A stretch of 20,358 nt of DNA from OMOG01 sp041485845 (GCA_041485845.1 JBGPKH010000078.1:1-20358); one strand, 5' to 3'. Shown: positions 7,888-16,168, counted from the first letter of the stretch. Notes: generated by a model not told the origin, from the letters alone. Translations and numbers: made by a program.

Positions 7888-8331
7888 ATGGCCAAATTGG
7901 ACTTCTCGGCTTACACCCACGAGGAACTGACGCGGAAACATGAAGTGCGCGGCTCTTCCAACCGGACTTTCGGCTTCGTGTTTGCCGCGTTTTTTCTCTT
8001 GCTTTCCTTGGCTCCTCTCCGGAAACACGGGGCCGTGCGGGGGTGGGGCCTGATGGTATCGGGCGCATTCTTGATACTCGCGATTGGGCGCCCGCTCTGG
8101 CTTCAGCCATGGAATCGGGCATGGACTCGGCTCGGGCTCCTGCTAAACAGGGTCGTCTCCCCGGTGGTGATGGCCGTGTTGTTTTTCTTCGTCTTCACCC
8201 CCGTTGCGTTCATCGTTCGCCTGTTGGGCAAAGACCCGCTGCGCCTGGCCCTCAACGCGCAGGCGCATACTTATTGGATTGAACGTGTTCCACCGGGACC
8301 GGCGCCCGGCAGCATGTCGAATCAGTTTTAG
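7888..8331 (+). CDS. SxtJ-family small membrane protein
   Basis: From the ATG at 7888 the protein has 147 residues ('MAKLDFSAYTHEELT'); an ATG at 7861 would add nine residues. The N-terminal part reads 'HEVRGSSNRTFGFVFAAFFLLLSL', with the SS-R-FG-VFA pattern I associate with the SxtJ family, first named in saxitoxin clusters. Three hydrophobic segments follow: about 29-45, 55-74 and 92-112. It then ends in a polar tail that includes 'GKDPLRLAL' and 'TYWIERVPPGP'. Family knowledge: SxtJ proteins are commonly encoded next to a DUF5989 protein and a carbamoyltransferase, as here. No biochemical role is established to my knowledge. My inference is an inner-membrane partner that recruits the carbamoyltransferase or its lipid-linked substrate. 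Confidence 0.8.
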   Translation: MAKLDFSAYTHEELTRKHEVRGSSNRTFGFVFAAFFLLLSLAPLRKHGAVRGWGLMVSGAFLILAIGRPLWLQPWNRAWTRLGLLLNRVVSPVVMAVLFFFVFTPVAFIVRLLGKDPLRLALNAQAHTYWIERVPPGPAPGSMSNQF

Positions 8332-8344
8332 AAAGAGTCTGAAA

Positions 8345-8497
8345 ATGTCATCCTTTTTGAGAGAATTCTGGGCTTTCTTGCGTGTCAGGAAAAAACTCTG
8401 GCTACTGCCGATATTGATCGTCATGGCGGTTATGGGCGCCTTACTCGTGCTGGCACAGGGCAGCGCCGTAGCGCCTTTTATCTATACCCTTTTTTGA
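8345..8497 (+). CDS. DUF5989-type 50-residue membrane protein
   Basis: This short gene starts at an ATG 13 bases after the sxtJ-like stop, with a purine-rich AGAAAGAG upstream. The 50-residue product starts 'MSSFLREFWAFLRVRKKLW', an amphipathic basic segment, then has a single hydrophobic helix (about residues 19-41) and ends 'APFIYTLF'. This is the pattern I associate with the DUF5989 family, found between SxtJ and carbamoyltransferase genes. The frame is open upstream to 8204, but that would overlap the sxtJ-like gene by more than 100 bases and produce a non-conserved N-terminus. It ends nine bases before the carbamoyltransferase start. No function is known; a small membrane adaptor for the carbamoylation machinery is my inference. 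Genes this small are easily missed in annotation. Confidence 0.78.
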   Translation: MSSFLREFWAFLRVRKKLWLLPILIVMAVMGALLVLAQGSAVAPFIYTLF

Positions 8498-8506
8498 TCC
8501 AAGTGG

Positions 8507-10342
8507 ATGCGCATCCTCGGAATATCAGCCTTCTATCATGACAGCGCAGCCGCCTTGGTGCGAGACGGCGAAATCATAGCTGCCGCACAGGAGGAACGAT
8601 TCACTCGCAAGAAGCATGACTCCGGATTCCCCGTTCACGCCATCGAATACTGCCTCTGGCAGGACCGCGCGGAGTTAAAGGACTTGGATTGCGTCGTCTT
8701 CTACGACAAGCCATTTCTAAAATTCGAGCGTCTCCTGGAGACCTACGTCGCTTTCGCGCCTCGCGGGCTGCGCTCGTTTCATCTGGCTATGCCATTGTGG
8801 ATTCGCGAAAAGCTATTCCAGAAAATCCTCCTGCGGGATGCGCTCCGGCGCTTCGGCCCGGATTTCGACTGGGAGAAGCGGCTGTTGTTTGCCGAGCACC
8901 ACCAGAGCCACGCTGCCAGCGCCTTCTTTCCCTCTCCTTTCGACGAAGCCCTGGTGCTGACCATGGATGGCGTAGGGGAGTGGGCCACCACTTCGGTAGC
9001 GCTGGGAAGCGGCAATCATCTGGAAATCATCAAGGAGATTTTTTTCCCTCACTCCCTGGGGCTGTTGTATTCGGCTTTCACTTACTACACGGGCTTCAAA
9101 GTCAATTCCGGCGAGTACAAAGTGATGGGCCTGGCGCCATACGGAGAGCCGCGCTACGCGCAGACGATCTTCGAACATCTGATCGACTTGAAGCCCGATG
9201 GCTCCTTCCGGCTGAACCTGGAGTACTTCAACTACTGCACCGGCCTGACCATGACGAACGAAAAATTCGCCGGCCTGTTCGATGGGCCGCCGCGGAGACC
9301 CGATCAGTTGCTGACTCAGCGCCACATGGACCTGGCAGCCTCCGTCCAGGTCGTATTGGAGGAAGCGGTATTGCGGATGGCAAGGTCGCTCGCTGCCGAG
9401 ACAGGAATGAAAAATCTCTGTCTCGCCGGGGGGGTGGCGTTGAATTGCGTGGCCAACGGCAAAGTTTTGCGTGAAGGCATCTTCGAACAGATGTGGGTAC
9501 AGCCGGCTTCCGGAGACGCCGGCGGATCCTTGGGTGCCGCTTTGGCCGCCTATCATCTGTACCGGGAGCAAGCGCGGCAGATGACCGGCCGCGCGGACAA
9601 GATGAAGGGGTCGTTCCTGGGGCCGGACTTCCCCCAGGAAGACATCGAGCGGCGGTTGAAAGCCGTGGGCGCCAGGTTTGACGTGCTGGACGACCACGAG
9701 CTGTTAAATGCATGCGTCGACACCCTGACGGAAGAGAAAGCCCTGGGATGGTTCCAGGGAAGGATGGAGTTCGGGCCGAGGGCGCTCGGTGGCAGGTCGA
9801 TTCTGGGCGATGCCCGCTCGCCCACGATGCAGTCGCTGCTGAATCTCAAAGTGAAATACCGGGAATCGTTCCGGCCGTTTGCGCCATCGGTCCTCCGCGA
9901 ACACGTGGGCGAGTGGTTTGAACTGGACGGGGATAGCCCCTACATGCTGCTGGTGGCCGATGTCGTAGCGCATCGGCGAAAAGCCATGACGCCGGAGCAG
10001 CAGAAGTTGTTCGGCATCGAAAAACTGAATGTGCCCCGGAGCGAGATCCCCGCGGTCACCCACATCGACTATTCCGCCCGGGTCCAGACCGTGCATCGTG
10101 AAACCCATCCGCGCTATCACGCCTTACTTTCGCGCTTTCGAGAGCGCACCGGCTGTCCCGTCATTGTGAATACCAGCTTCAATGTCCGCGGGGAGCCGAT
10201 CGTGTGCACCCCGGAGGATGCTTTCCGTTGCTTCATGGGAACCCAGATAGAAGCGCTTGCCGTAGGAAACTGTCTCTTACGAAAAGAGTGCCAGGATTCT
10301 GCGCTGAGCAAAAATTACGAAAATACCTTCGCTCTCGATTAA
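8507..10342 (+). CDS. Carbamoyltransferase, NodU/CmcH/SxtI-like (copy 1)
   Basis: This is a full-length 611-residue O-carbamoyltransferase that transfers a carbamoyl group from carbamoyl phosphate, through carbamoyl-AMP, to a hydroxyl group. The N-terminal Kae1-like domain starts 'MRILGISAFYHDSAAAL', followed by 'EERFTRKKH'. The metal ligands are visible as His131 and His135 in 'EHHQSHAA' and Asp154 in 'TMDGVGEW', with a further Asp in 'SGDAGGSLGAA'. The Kae1-like domain also has 'LAGGVALNCVANGK'. The C-terminal YrdC-like part has 'GWFQGRMEFGPRALGGRSIL', 'FRPFAPSVL' and 'NTSFNVRGEPIVCTP'. With the upstream SxtJ and DUF5989 genes it forms a conserved trio, and here it probably carbamoylates a sugar of the polysaccharide or its lipid-linked precursor. 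No clear Shine-Dalgarno is present, so coupling to the upstream small gene is likely. Confidence 0.93.
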   Translation: MRILGISAFYHDSAAALVRDGEIIAAAQEERFTRKKHDSGFPVHAIEYCLWQDRAELKDLDCVVFYDKPFLKFERLLETYVAFAPRGLRSFHLAMPLWIREKLFQKILLRDALRRFGPDFDWEKRLLFAEHHQSHAASAFFPSPFDEALVLTMDGVGEWATTSVALGSGNHLEIIKEIFFPHSLGLLYSAFTYYTGFKVNSGEYKVMGLAPYGEPRYAQTIFEHLIDLKPDGSFRLNLEYFNYCTGLTMTNEKFAGLFDGPPRRPDQLLTQRHMDLAASVQVVLEEAVLRMARSLAAETGMKNLCLAGGVALNCVANGKVLREGIFEQMWVQPASGDAGGSLGAALAAYHLYREQARQMTGRADKMKGSFLGPDFPQEDIERRLKAVGARFDVLDDHELLNACVDTLTEEKALGWFQGRMEFGPRALGGRSILGDARSPTMQSLLNLKVKYRESFRPFAPSVLREHVGEWFELDGDSPYMLLVADVVAHRRKAMTPEQQKLFGIEKLNVPRSEIPAVTHIDYSARVQTVHRETHPRYHALLSRFRERTGCPVIVNTSFNVRGEPIVCTPEDAFRCFMGTQIEALAVGNCLLRKECQDSALSKNYENTFALD

Positions 10343-10413
10343 GGAGCTTGGCTTGAGGAGTGTTCTTTAATCACCCTGTATTTGATTGCTGGTACTGGTA
10401 CGATTGAAATTCG

Positions 10414-11916
10414 ATGATGAACAGTGCCAAAACGAGTTTCGGTGCGAAGTTGCAAAGCAGCCGTATAACGACCTTGGTTGGTCCAGCCGCCATAACCCTG
10501 TCCCTGTGGCTCACCAGCCCGAATCCGGTTACTTTCACCCAAGGGATTGCGGCTTTCGTGTTGCTGCTGGCGCCATGGTGGTCGTATGGGCAATGGCAGA
10601 AGTCCGGAAACCGTGGGTTACCCTTGTTCGCCGGAGTCGCCATCATGTATTGGCTGTACTTTGACATGCAGTTGTTCTGGGGAGATCGCTCGGTCCTGGA
10701 CTGGAGGCACCCCGGGCGACAGGTCGGGGATACGGCGATCACAGAGACGATGCTGCTGGTTGTGGCGGGAGTAATCAGCCTGTGGTTCGGGATGGCCAGT
10801 AAACTCGGACGGCAGATGGCGCCGAAACGATTTCCGGAGTGTTCCGCAAATGCTTCGGGGATTGTGTATCTACAGGTGGTTGTGGCAGTGGCAACTGTCG
10901 CCGGAATGTCCAATATCCCTATGTTGATCGCCGGCGAGGGGTTCCGGCAGATTGTCGAGATACTGGAGGGGACCGTCTCGATGGCGGCCTTTGTGATCCT
11001 CCTCTGTCGGGTGTTGGAGGGAAAAAGCGCCCTGTTCGATAGACTCTTTGTAGTGGGTGTTGTGGTCTTCCGCCTTGTGTTGGGCGTCTCCTCAGGTTGG
11101 ATGGGATCGGCCGTGGTACTCGCTATGGTCTGCTCACTGGTTTACTTGCACAAAAGGCGCAAACTCCCCGTCATCGCCCTGGCAGTCGTCATACCTTATG
11201 TCCTGTTCTTCCAGGTCGGCAAGACCCAGTTCCGCAATACGTTTTGGTACGGTCAGGTAGAGGCGGGAAGGCTGGAGAAGATCGAGTTCTGGCTGAGCGC
11301 CTCATTGGAAAAGTGGCGGCGCGCTTTCGATGACCCCAGCGGAGTGCAGCTACGCTCTTTGGCTGCTACTTCGCTTGCGAGGACTTCCCTTCTCAATCAG
11401 GCCGCCAATGTGGTGGAGCAGACCCCCAGTGTCGTCCCGTATCAGTATGGAAGCCTCTATTCCTACCTTGCGGTTGCCTTGGTTCCGCGGTTCCTCTGGC
11501 CGGACAAACCGTCGATGAATGAGGCCAATCGGTTTTACCAGGTCGCGTACGGCCTGACGCCTGAGCGCAGGTTGGACAGAATCTCTGTAGCCGTGGGAAT
11601 TCTGACGGAAGGGTACATCAATTTTGGCTGGTACGGCAGCATCCTGGCGATGTTTCTGGTGGGTTTGCTGCTGGATTTTTGGAATGAGACGTTTCTTTGC
11701 GAGGGCGGCGGCCCCTCGCTGGCGGCTGGCATCGGCATTGCACTGCTGCCTCAACTATTTGTGGTGGAGTCCCAACTGGCCCAGTATGTGAGCGGTATTC
11801 TCCAGCATGTAATGCTTACCTTGCTGGTTCTCTTGCCCGTCATAAAATGGCGGGGGGGCGTTACGCTGAGGGTGATAAGGCGCGGAACTGTTGGAGCCGC
11901 GGTTATTCGATCCTGA
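10414..11916 (+). CDS. Wzy-like O-antigen/polysaccharide polymerase
   Basis: The 500-residue protein is strongly hydrophobic, with roughly ten to twelve membrane segments spread from residue 20 to 485. A large soluble loop lies around residues 265-345, which is typical of Wzy polymerases. A 'VPRFLWPDKPS' motif at residues 357-367 matches the 'PR.lWp.KP' pattern seen in oligosaccharide repeat-unit polymerases, and 'GILTEGYINFGWYGSI' after it is also typical. It would polymerise undecaprenyl-diphosphate-linked repeat units at the periplasmic face of the inner membrane. Wzy proteins have little sequence similarity, so this call rests on topology, that motif and location. The ATG at 10414 is immediately followed by another ATG, and no Shine-Dalgarno is clear. 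The 71-base gap before it is only weakly promoter-like. Confidence 0.78.
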   Translation: MMNSAKTSFGAKLQSSRITTLVGPAAITLSLWLTSPNPVTFTQGIAAFVLLLAPWWSYGQWQKSGNRGLPLFAGVAIMYWLYFDMQLFWGDRSVLDWRHPGRQVGDTAITETMLLVVAGVISLWFGMASKLGRQMAPKRFPECSANASGIVYLQVVVAVATVAGMSNIPMLIAGEGFRQIVEILEGTVSMAAFVILLCRVLEGKSALFDRLFVVGVVVFRLVLGVSSGWMGSAVVLAMVCSLVYLHKRRKLPVIALAVVIPYVLFFQVGKTQFRNTFWYGQVEAGRLEKIEFWLSASLEKWRRAFDDPSGVQLRSLAATSLARTSLLNQAANVVEQTPSVVPYQYGSLYSYLAVALVPRFLWPDKPSMNEANRFYQVAYGLTPERRLDRISVAVGILTEGYINFGWYGSILAMFLVGLLLDFWNETFLCEGGGPSLAAGIGIALLPQLFVVESQLAQYVSGILQHVMLTLLVLLPVIKWRGGVTLRVIRRGTVGAAVIRS

Positions 11917-11926
11917 CGGCTGGAGC

Positions 11927-13036
11927 ATGCGCCGCATACAAGACTTCCAAAATTCAGGTCCAGGAACTGAGGTGCTGGGGATCTTCCCGTCCTTGAACCC
12001 CGACGTATTCGGCGGAGTCGAGGAGAGCGCCAGGGTGGCGTGGAGGGGCATCCGGCGATCCAACGGCCTGGTCGCCAAGTCCCGCCTGCTGTGCTACGGC
12101 CGCAGCGGGATCGGGGCGGCTTCTGCTTGGGCTGGCGAGTCTGTATGCGCTCGGACCAAGGCCGGGGCGGTTTTCATGGGTCTCACCAGACGTTGGCCCG
12201 CAAAAAGGATCCTGGTCTGGCACCTGGGACTGATGCGGCTTCTTCCGTTTTTGAGGACCGGTGGCGCTAAAGTGATCCTCTTTCTGCATGGCATCGAGGC
12301 CTGGCGGCGGCAGAGCCGGCTTATGTGCGTGCTCTTGAAGCGCGTGAGCCTGTTTCTGAGCAACAGTGCCTACACCTGGGACCGCTTCATCGCCTGTAAC
12401 GAGCAGTTTCGCGATTATCCCCACCATACGGTACACCTCGGAGTCGGGACTCCTCTTGCTCCTCTTGCGAGTGGCGACTCGACACCGGACCCTACCCCCG
12501 CGGTGCTCATGGTCGGACGAATGGCGAAGGGCGAGGACTACAAAGGTCATCGGGAAATGATCGCCGCCTGGCCCCAGGTGCTCCAACAAGTGCCGGACGC
12601 GGAACTCTGGATTGTGGGAAGCGGCGACCTTCGCCCGGAATTCGAGCGCCGGGTTGACTCGCTCGATCTGACCGGCCGCATCCGCTTCCTCGGTCGTGTC
12701 TCCGACGAGGAGAAACACCAACTGATCGCGCGGTGCCGCTGCCTCGCCCTGCCCAGCCGCGGTGAGGGCTTCGGGCTGGTATACCTCGAGGCAATGCGGA
12801 TAGGCCGGCCGTGCCTGGTGAGCACGCTCGATGCGGGACGCGAGATCGTCGATCCGCCGGCAGCGGGACTGGCGGCTCACCCGGACAATAGACAGGAACT
12901 GGTGGACGCCACCTGCCGCCTTTTGACGCGGGGGCCGGAATGGAATCGATGGTCGGAGCGGGCTCGGCATCTTTATGAAAGCCAATTTACGGCGGTCCAC
13001 TTCCAGCAGCGGTTGCTGAACGCTCTGATGAGCTGA
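11927..13036 (+). CDS. Glycosyltransferase family 4
   Basis: Taken from the ATG at 11927, this is a 369-residue GT-B protein. The start is uncertain. TTG 11891 would overlap the previous gene. The GTG at 11972 has an AGGA with a 6-base spacer and would place the first strand 'VLGIFPSLNPDVFGGVEES' right at the N-terminus, where GT4 enzymes usually have it. The C-terminal domain has 'VLMVGRMAKGEDYKGHREMI', 'ELWIVGSGDLRPEFERR', 'RIRFLGRVSDEEKHQLIARC' and the EX7E motif (Glu280, Glu288) in 'PSRGEGFGLVYLEAM'. It is probably a retaining transferase adding one sugar of the repeat unit. It follows the polymerase gene and is followed by another GT4 gene 16 bases downstream. Confidence 0.87.
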   Translation: MRRIQDFQNSGPGTEVLGIFPSLNPDVFGGVEESARVAWRGIRRSNGLVAKSRLLCYGRSGIGAASAWAGESVCARTKAGAVFMGLTRRWPAKRILVWHLGLMRLLPFLRTGGAKVILFLHGIEAWRRQSRLMCVLLKRVSLFLSNSAYTWDRFIACNEQFRDYPHHTVHLGVGTPLAPLASGDSTPDPTPAVLMVGRMAKGEDYKGHREMIAAWPQVLQQVPDAELWIVGSGDLRPEFERRVDSLDLTGRIRFLGRVSDEEKHQLIARCRCLALPSRGEGFGLVYLEAMRIGRPCLVSTLDAGREIVDPPAAGLAAHPDNRQELVDATCRLLTRGPEWNRWSERARHLYESQFTAVHFQQRLLNALMS

Positions 13037-13052
13037 TTCCGGCGAGTTACAC

Positions 13053-14255
13053 GTGAAAGTCCTGCACGTCATTCCTTCCGTTGGCCCGTTGCGTGGCGGC
13101 CCCAGTTTTGTGATCCGGACCATGAGCGAAGGGCTGGCGGCGTACGGTTGCCACATTGATGTAGCCACCACGGATGATAACGGCCCCGAACGGCTCCCGG
13201 TGCCCCTGGAGCACCCGGTCCTGGAGAACGGCGTCACTTACTGGTATTTCCGCCGCCAAACGCATTTCTACACGATTTCCTGGCCGCTTTCCCGCTGGCT
13301 GGGGAAGAACGTTGCGAATTATGACCTGCTCCATATTCACGCGCTGTTCTCGTTTTCCGTAGCCTCCGCCGCCTATTGGGCCAATCATTATCGCGTACCT
13401 TACGTGGTTCGCCCGTTAGGCACTTTGAATCGTTGGGGAATGGAAAACCGGCGGCCATACCTCAAACAAGCCAGCCTGCGGCTGATCGATGGCCGCGTCC
13501 TTTCAGAAGCGGCAGCCGTGCACTACACCAGCCAAGAGGAACAGGAAGAAGGCGCCGCGGTGGCGCCCGCGCTGAAGCCGGTCATCATCCCCAATCCGGT
13601 AGATTTCCGGTTCGATCGCGATCAGCTTCCCGGGGGTTGGCTGAAATCCCGTTACCCCCAAATCGCCGGAAAGAAAATCGTCCTGTTCCTGTCTCGCGTG
13701 CACCCCAAAAAGGGTATTGACCTCCTGCTGGCCTCTTTTGCCCGGCTGCGGGCTCAGGTTCCGAACGTCGCCCTGGTGTTGGGCGGTAACGGAGAGGAGG
13801 GTTTTGTACAGCAGCTCCGCCGGCAGATCCATGTATTGAAAATCGAGGCCGACGTGGTGTGGGCCGGTTTCCTGGAAGGAGACGCGAAGAAGGCAGCCAT
13901 GGCTGAGGCCGATGTGTTTGTCCTGCCCTCCTATTCCGAGAACTTCGGCGTAGCTGTAGTGGAAGCTATGGCTTCCGGGCTGCCCGTAATCGTTTCCGAC
14001 CAGGTGGGAATCCACCGGGAGATTTCCTCCGCCGGAGCCGGTCTGGTCGTGCCCTGCCAAGAGGAGCCCTTGGCGAACGCCATTCTCCAGGTGCTCGGCA
14101 ATGACAGCCTCAGATCGACACTCGCGCAAAACGGCATCGCACTGGCAAAGACCTTTTCCGTAGAGGTTGTCACGGAGCAGTTGATTCACTTGTACCGTGA
14201 GATCGTCTCTCGCCAAACGAGGCGCAACCGTGACATCCTGGTATCACCCCGCTGA
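13053..14255 (+). CDS. Glycosyltransferase family 4
   Basis: The 400-residue protein starts at a GTG 16 bases after the preceding stop. The N-terminus is 'MKVLHVIPSVGPLRGGPSFVI', the glycine-rich acceptor-domain loop of GT4 enzymes. 'DLLHIHALFSFS' and 'PYVVRPLGTLNRW' follow in the N-terminal domain. The C-terminal domain has 'VLFLSRVHPKKGIDLLLASF', with the Arg and Lys that bind donor phosphates. It also has 'VALVLGGNGEEG', 'AGFLEGDAKKAAMAEADVFVLPS' and EX7E (Glu296, Glu304) followed by 'ASGLPVIVSDQVGIHREI'. All catalytic-site motifs are intact. It is a cytoplasmic, nucleotide-sugar-dependent retaining transferase. Donor and acceptor are unknown. It is closely packed between another GT4 and a GT2 gene. 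Confidence 0.9.
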   Translation: MKVLHVIPSVGPLRGGPSFVIRTMSEGLAAYGCHIDVATTDDNGPERLPVPLEHPVLENGVTYWYFRRQTHFYTISWPLSRWLGKNVANYDLLHIHALFSFSVASAAYWANHYRVPYVVRPLGTLNRWGMENRRPYLKQASLRLIDGRVLSEAAAVHYTSQEEQEEGAAVAPALKPVIIPNPVDFRFDRDQLPGGWLKSRYPQIAGKKIVLFLSRVHPKKGIDLLLASFARLRAQVPNVALVLGGNGEEGFVQQLRRQIHVLKIEADVVWAGFLEGDAKKAAMAEADVFVLPSYSENFGVAVVEAMASGLPVIVSDQVGIHREISSAGAGLVVPCQEEPLANAILQVLGNDSLRSTLAQNGIALAKTFSVEVVTEQLIHLYREIVSRQTRRNRDILVSPR

Positions 14256-14267
14256 CAGTCCGAACAG

Positions 14268-15119
14268 ATGTCTATTACACCCCCGGTATCGGCTGTTATC
14301 CTGACCTGGAACGAGGAAGTGAATCTGCCCCAGTGCCTCGAAAGCCTTTCCGGGCTTCATTGCGATCTTTTTATCGTCGACTCCGGCAGCACCGACCGGA
14401 CCTTGGAGATCGCCAGGGCCAGCGGCGCCAGTATCGTGGAGCACCCTTTCGAAAACTATGCCGCCCAGCGCAACTGGGCGCAGCAGAGCCTCGCGTTTCG
14501 CACCGGCTGGATTCTGCACCTCGACGCCGACGAACGCCTGACTCCCGCACTCGTCTCGGAGATCAACCGGAAGATGAAAGAACCGGACATCGAGGTAAAC
14601 GGCTTCCTCCTCCGCAAACGCACGATCTTCATGGGACGTTGGATCCGCCACGGCGGTCATTACCCCTCTTACCATCTGCGGCTCTTCCGCAAAGATAAGG
14701 GGGCCTGCGAAGATCGCCTTTACGACCAACACTTTGTCGTAGACGGCCCGGTTGCCACACTCACTGGAGATTACCTGGACGTGGTGGCCTCCAACATCAA
14801 TTCCTGGACCTTGCGTCACGCCCGCTGGGCCCGCCTGGAAGCCCGCGAAATGATGGCGCCCTCTATCGCCGTCCACCGGGTGAAATCCGATCCCCTGGGG
14901 AACCCCATCGAGCGCAAGCGGTGGCTGCGGGAAGGCGTCTATGCGCGTGCTCCCTTATTTGTCCGGCCCTTTCTTTACTGGCTATACCGGTATGTCCTCC
15001 GTCTCGGCTTCCTCGATGGAAAAGAGGGCCTCATTTTCCACTTTTTACAAGGCTGCTGGTACCGGTTTTTGATCGATTGTGAAATCCTGGAGCAACGCAG
15101 GCGGCAGACCTCGAACTGA
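14268..15119 (+). CDS. Glycosyltransferase family 2, WaaE/KdtX-like
   Basis: This complete 283-residue GT-A glycosyltransferase begins 'VSAVILTWNEEVNLPQCLES', the nucleotide-binding start of family GT2. It then has 'DLFIVDSGSTDRTLEIA' with the first Asp pair and 'WILHLDADERLTP' with the metal-binding DxD at Asp86-Ala-Asp88. The 'FENYAAQRNWA' segment, the 'RWIRHGGHYPSYHLRLFRK' region and the aromatic C-terminus (FLYWLYRYVLRLGF) are typical of the WaaE/KdtX-like subgroup. That subgroup includes lipopolysaccharide core beta-1,4-glucosyltransferases. It is an inverting transferase, so it probably makes a beta linkage. The C-terminal hydrophobic stretch may bind the membrane. The start is an ATG 12 bases after the preceding stop; only modest purine-rich sequence precedes it. 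Confidence 0.88.
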   Translation: MSITPPVSAVILTWNEEVNLPQCLESLSGLHCDLFIVDSGSTDRTLEIARASGASIVEHPFENYAAQRNWAQQSLAFRTGWILHLDADERLTPALVSEINRKMKEPDIEVNGFLLRKRTIFMGRWIRHGGHYPSYHLRLFRKDKGACEDRLYDQHFVVDGPVATLTGDYLDVVASNINSWTLRHARWARLEAREMMAPSIAVHRVKSDPLGNPIERKRWLREGVYARAPLFVRPFLYWLYRYVLRLGFLDGKEGLIFHFLQGCWYRFLIDCEILEQRRRQTSN

Positions 15120-15163
15120 GTTATCTATTGCGTTTTTGAGGAAGCGGAAAGGAAACCCGGGAT

Positions 15164-16087
15164 TTGCATTCAAACAGTCGAATCGTGGTGACGGGAGGCG
15201 CGGGGTTCATTGGGGGCCATCTCGTAGAACGCCTGGCGGCGGCGCGGGCGGGCTCGATTTTGGTGCTGGATAACCTGCGCCGGCCTTGTGTCGGCGATCC
15301 GGGGGTGTGGCCCCCCCGCGTCACATTCGCTCCCGTCGACATCCGCCATCGCGAGGATCTCGCGCAGGCGCTGCACGGTTGCGAGGTGGTGTTCCACCTG
15401 GCGGCGCTATCCAATGTGATGGGTGCGGTTTCCGATGCCTCGTTGGCTTTCGATACGAACGTCGCCGGTACGTTCAACCTGTTGCAGGCCGCGAAGTCCG
15501 CGGGCGTCAGGCGATTCGTTTTCACGTCGTCGCGCGAAGTTTACGGCGAGCCCGATCGGCTGCCGGTGCCGGAATCCGCGCCCCTCCGTCCGAAGAATGA
15601 CTATGGCGCGAGCAAGGTCGCGGGCGAGCTGTATTGCCGCCTGGCGGCTGGCGCGGGTTTGGAAACCGTGATCGTGCGGCTGGCGAATGTATATGGACCG
15701 CGCGACCGGGACCGTGTGATTCCGCTGTTTCTGCAGGCTGCCAAAGCCAATTTGCCGATCGAGATCTACGGGGGAGATCAGGTTCTCGACTTCGTTTGGG
15801 TCGACACTGTGGTCGACGCTTTGATCAAGGCGGCCTGCGGCGAGTGGCTTCACGAGCCGGTCAACGTCGCATCCGGGAAGGGCGTTACGCTGCAGGAACT
15901 GGCGCAACGGATCGTGGAGACGACCGGATCGCTGGCGCCGATCCGGATCGCCCCGAAACGCCGGGAGGAGGTGCGCCGCTTTGTGGCGGACATCACGCGA
16001 GCGAGGGAGCTTCTCGGTGTAGCTCCGCCGGCCGACCCTCTGTGGCAACTGGCCCGGCTCCTGGAACACCCGGCGATGCGTGTCTGA
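15164..16087 (+). CDS. NAD-dependent nucleotide-sugar epimerase/dehydratase (extended SDR)
   Basis: The 307-residue protein is an extended short-chain dehydrogenase. The NAD-binding loop is 'VTGGAGFIGGHLVERL' (GxxGxxG at residues 11-17), and the active site has 'FTSSREVYGE' and the YxxxK motif Tyr147-Gly-Ala-Ser-Lys151. 'VRLANVYGPRDRDRVIPLF' and 'DFVWVDTVVDALI' are typical of the UDP-glucose 4-epimerase-like branch. It should interconvert or modify a nucleotide sugar used by the transferases here; the exact reaction cannot be read. The start is a TTG at 15164, with AGGA about 10 bases upstream and an in-frame stop at 15137-15139. The gene prefers G-ending codons, unlike the C-ending preference of the next two genes. 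It includes a run of seven C at 15311-15317. Confidence 0.88.
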   Translation: MHSNSRIVVTGGAGFIGGHLVERLAAARAGSILVLDNLRRPCVGDPGVWPPRVTFAPVDIRHREDLAQALHGCEVVFHLAALSNVMGAVSDASLAFDTNVAGTFNLLQAAKSAGVRRFVFTSSREVYGEPDRLPVPESAPLRPKNDYGASKVAGELYCRLAAGAGLETVIVRLANVYGPRDRDRVIPLFLQAAKANLPIEIYGGDQVLDFVWVDTVVDALIKAACGEWLHEPVNVASGKGVTLQELAQRIVETTGSLAPIRIAPKRREEVRRFVADITRARELLGVAPPADPLWQLARLLEHPAMRV

Positions 16088-16168
16088 AACCCGATTACTT
16101 TTGTGGCGCAAAGACGATGTTGAATACCCGCTGCGGCTGCGATTGCTAATCCACTGTATCCCATTAAA

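Noticed and set aside
7325..8122. 265-codon minus-strand open frame covering the gap before the sxtJ-like gene
   Set aside because: It spans the end of the SGNH gene and the start of the SxtJ-like gene in antisense, and has an Arg/Ser/Pro-rich translation with no family pattern.
8813..9697. 294-codon minus-strand open frame
   Set aside because: It is antisense to the first carbamoyltransferase and has no domain-like features.
10382..10410. TTGATT and TGAAAT with 17-base spacing before the polymerase gene
   Set aside because: Each box matches only four of six consensus bases, and the start site would fall on the ATG, so support is too weak to call a promoter.
11954..13237. 427-codon open frame on the minus strand
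   Set aside because: It lies opposite two GT4 genes with intact motifs. Its translation has no recognisable domain and is rich in Arg, Pro and Ser, as expected for the antisense of GC-rich coding sequence.
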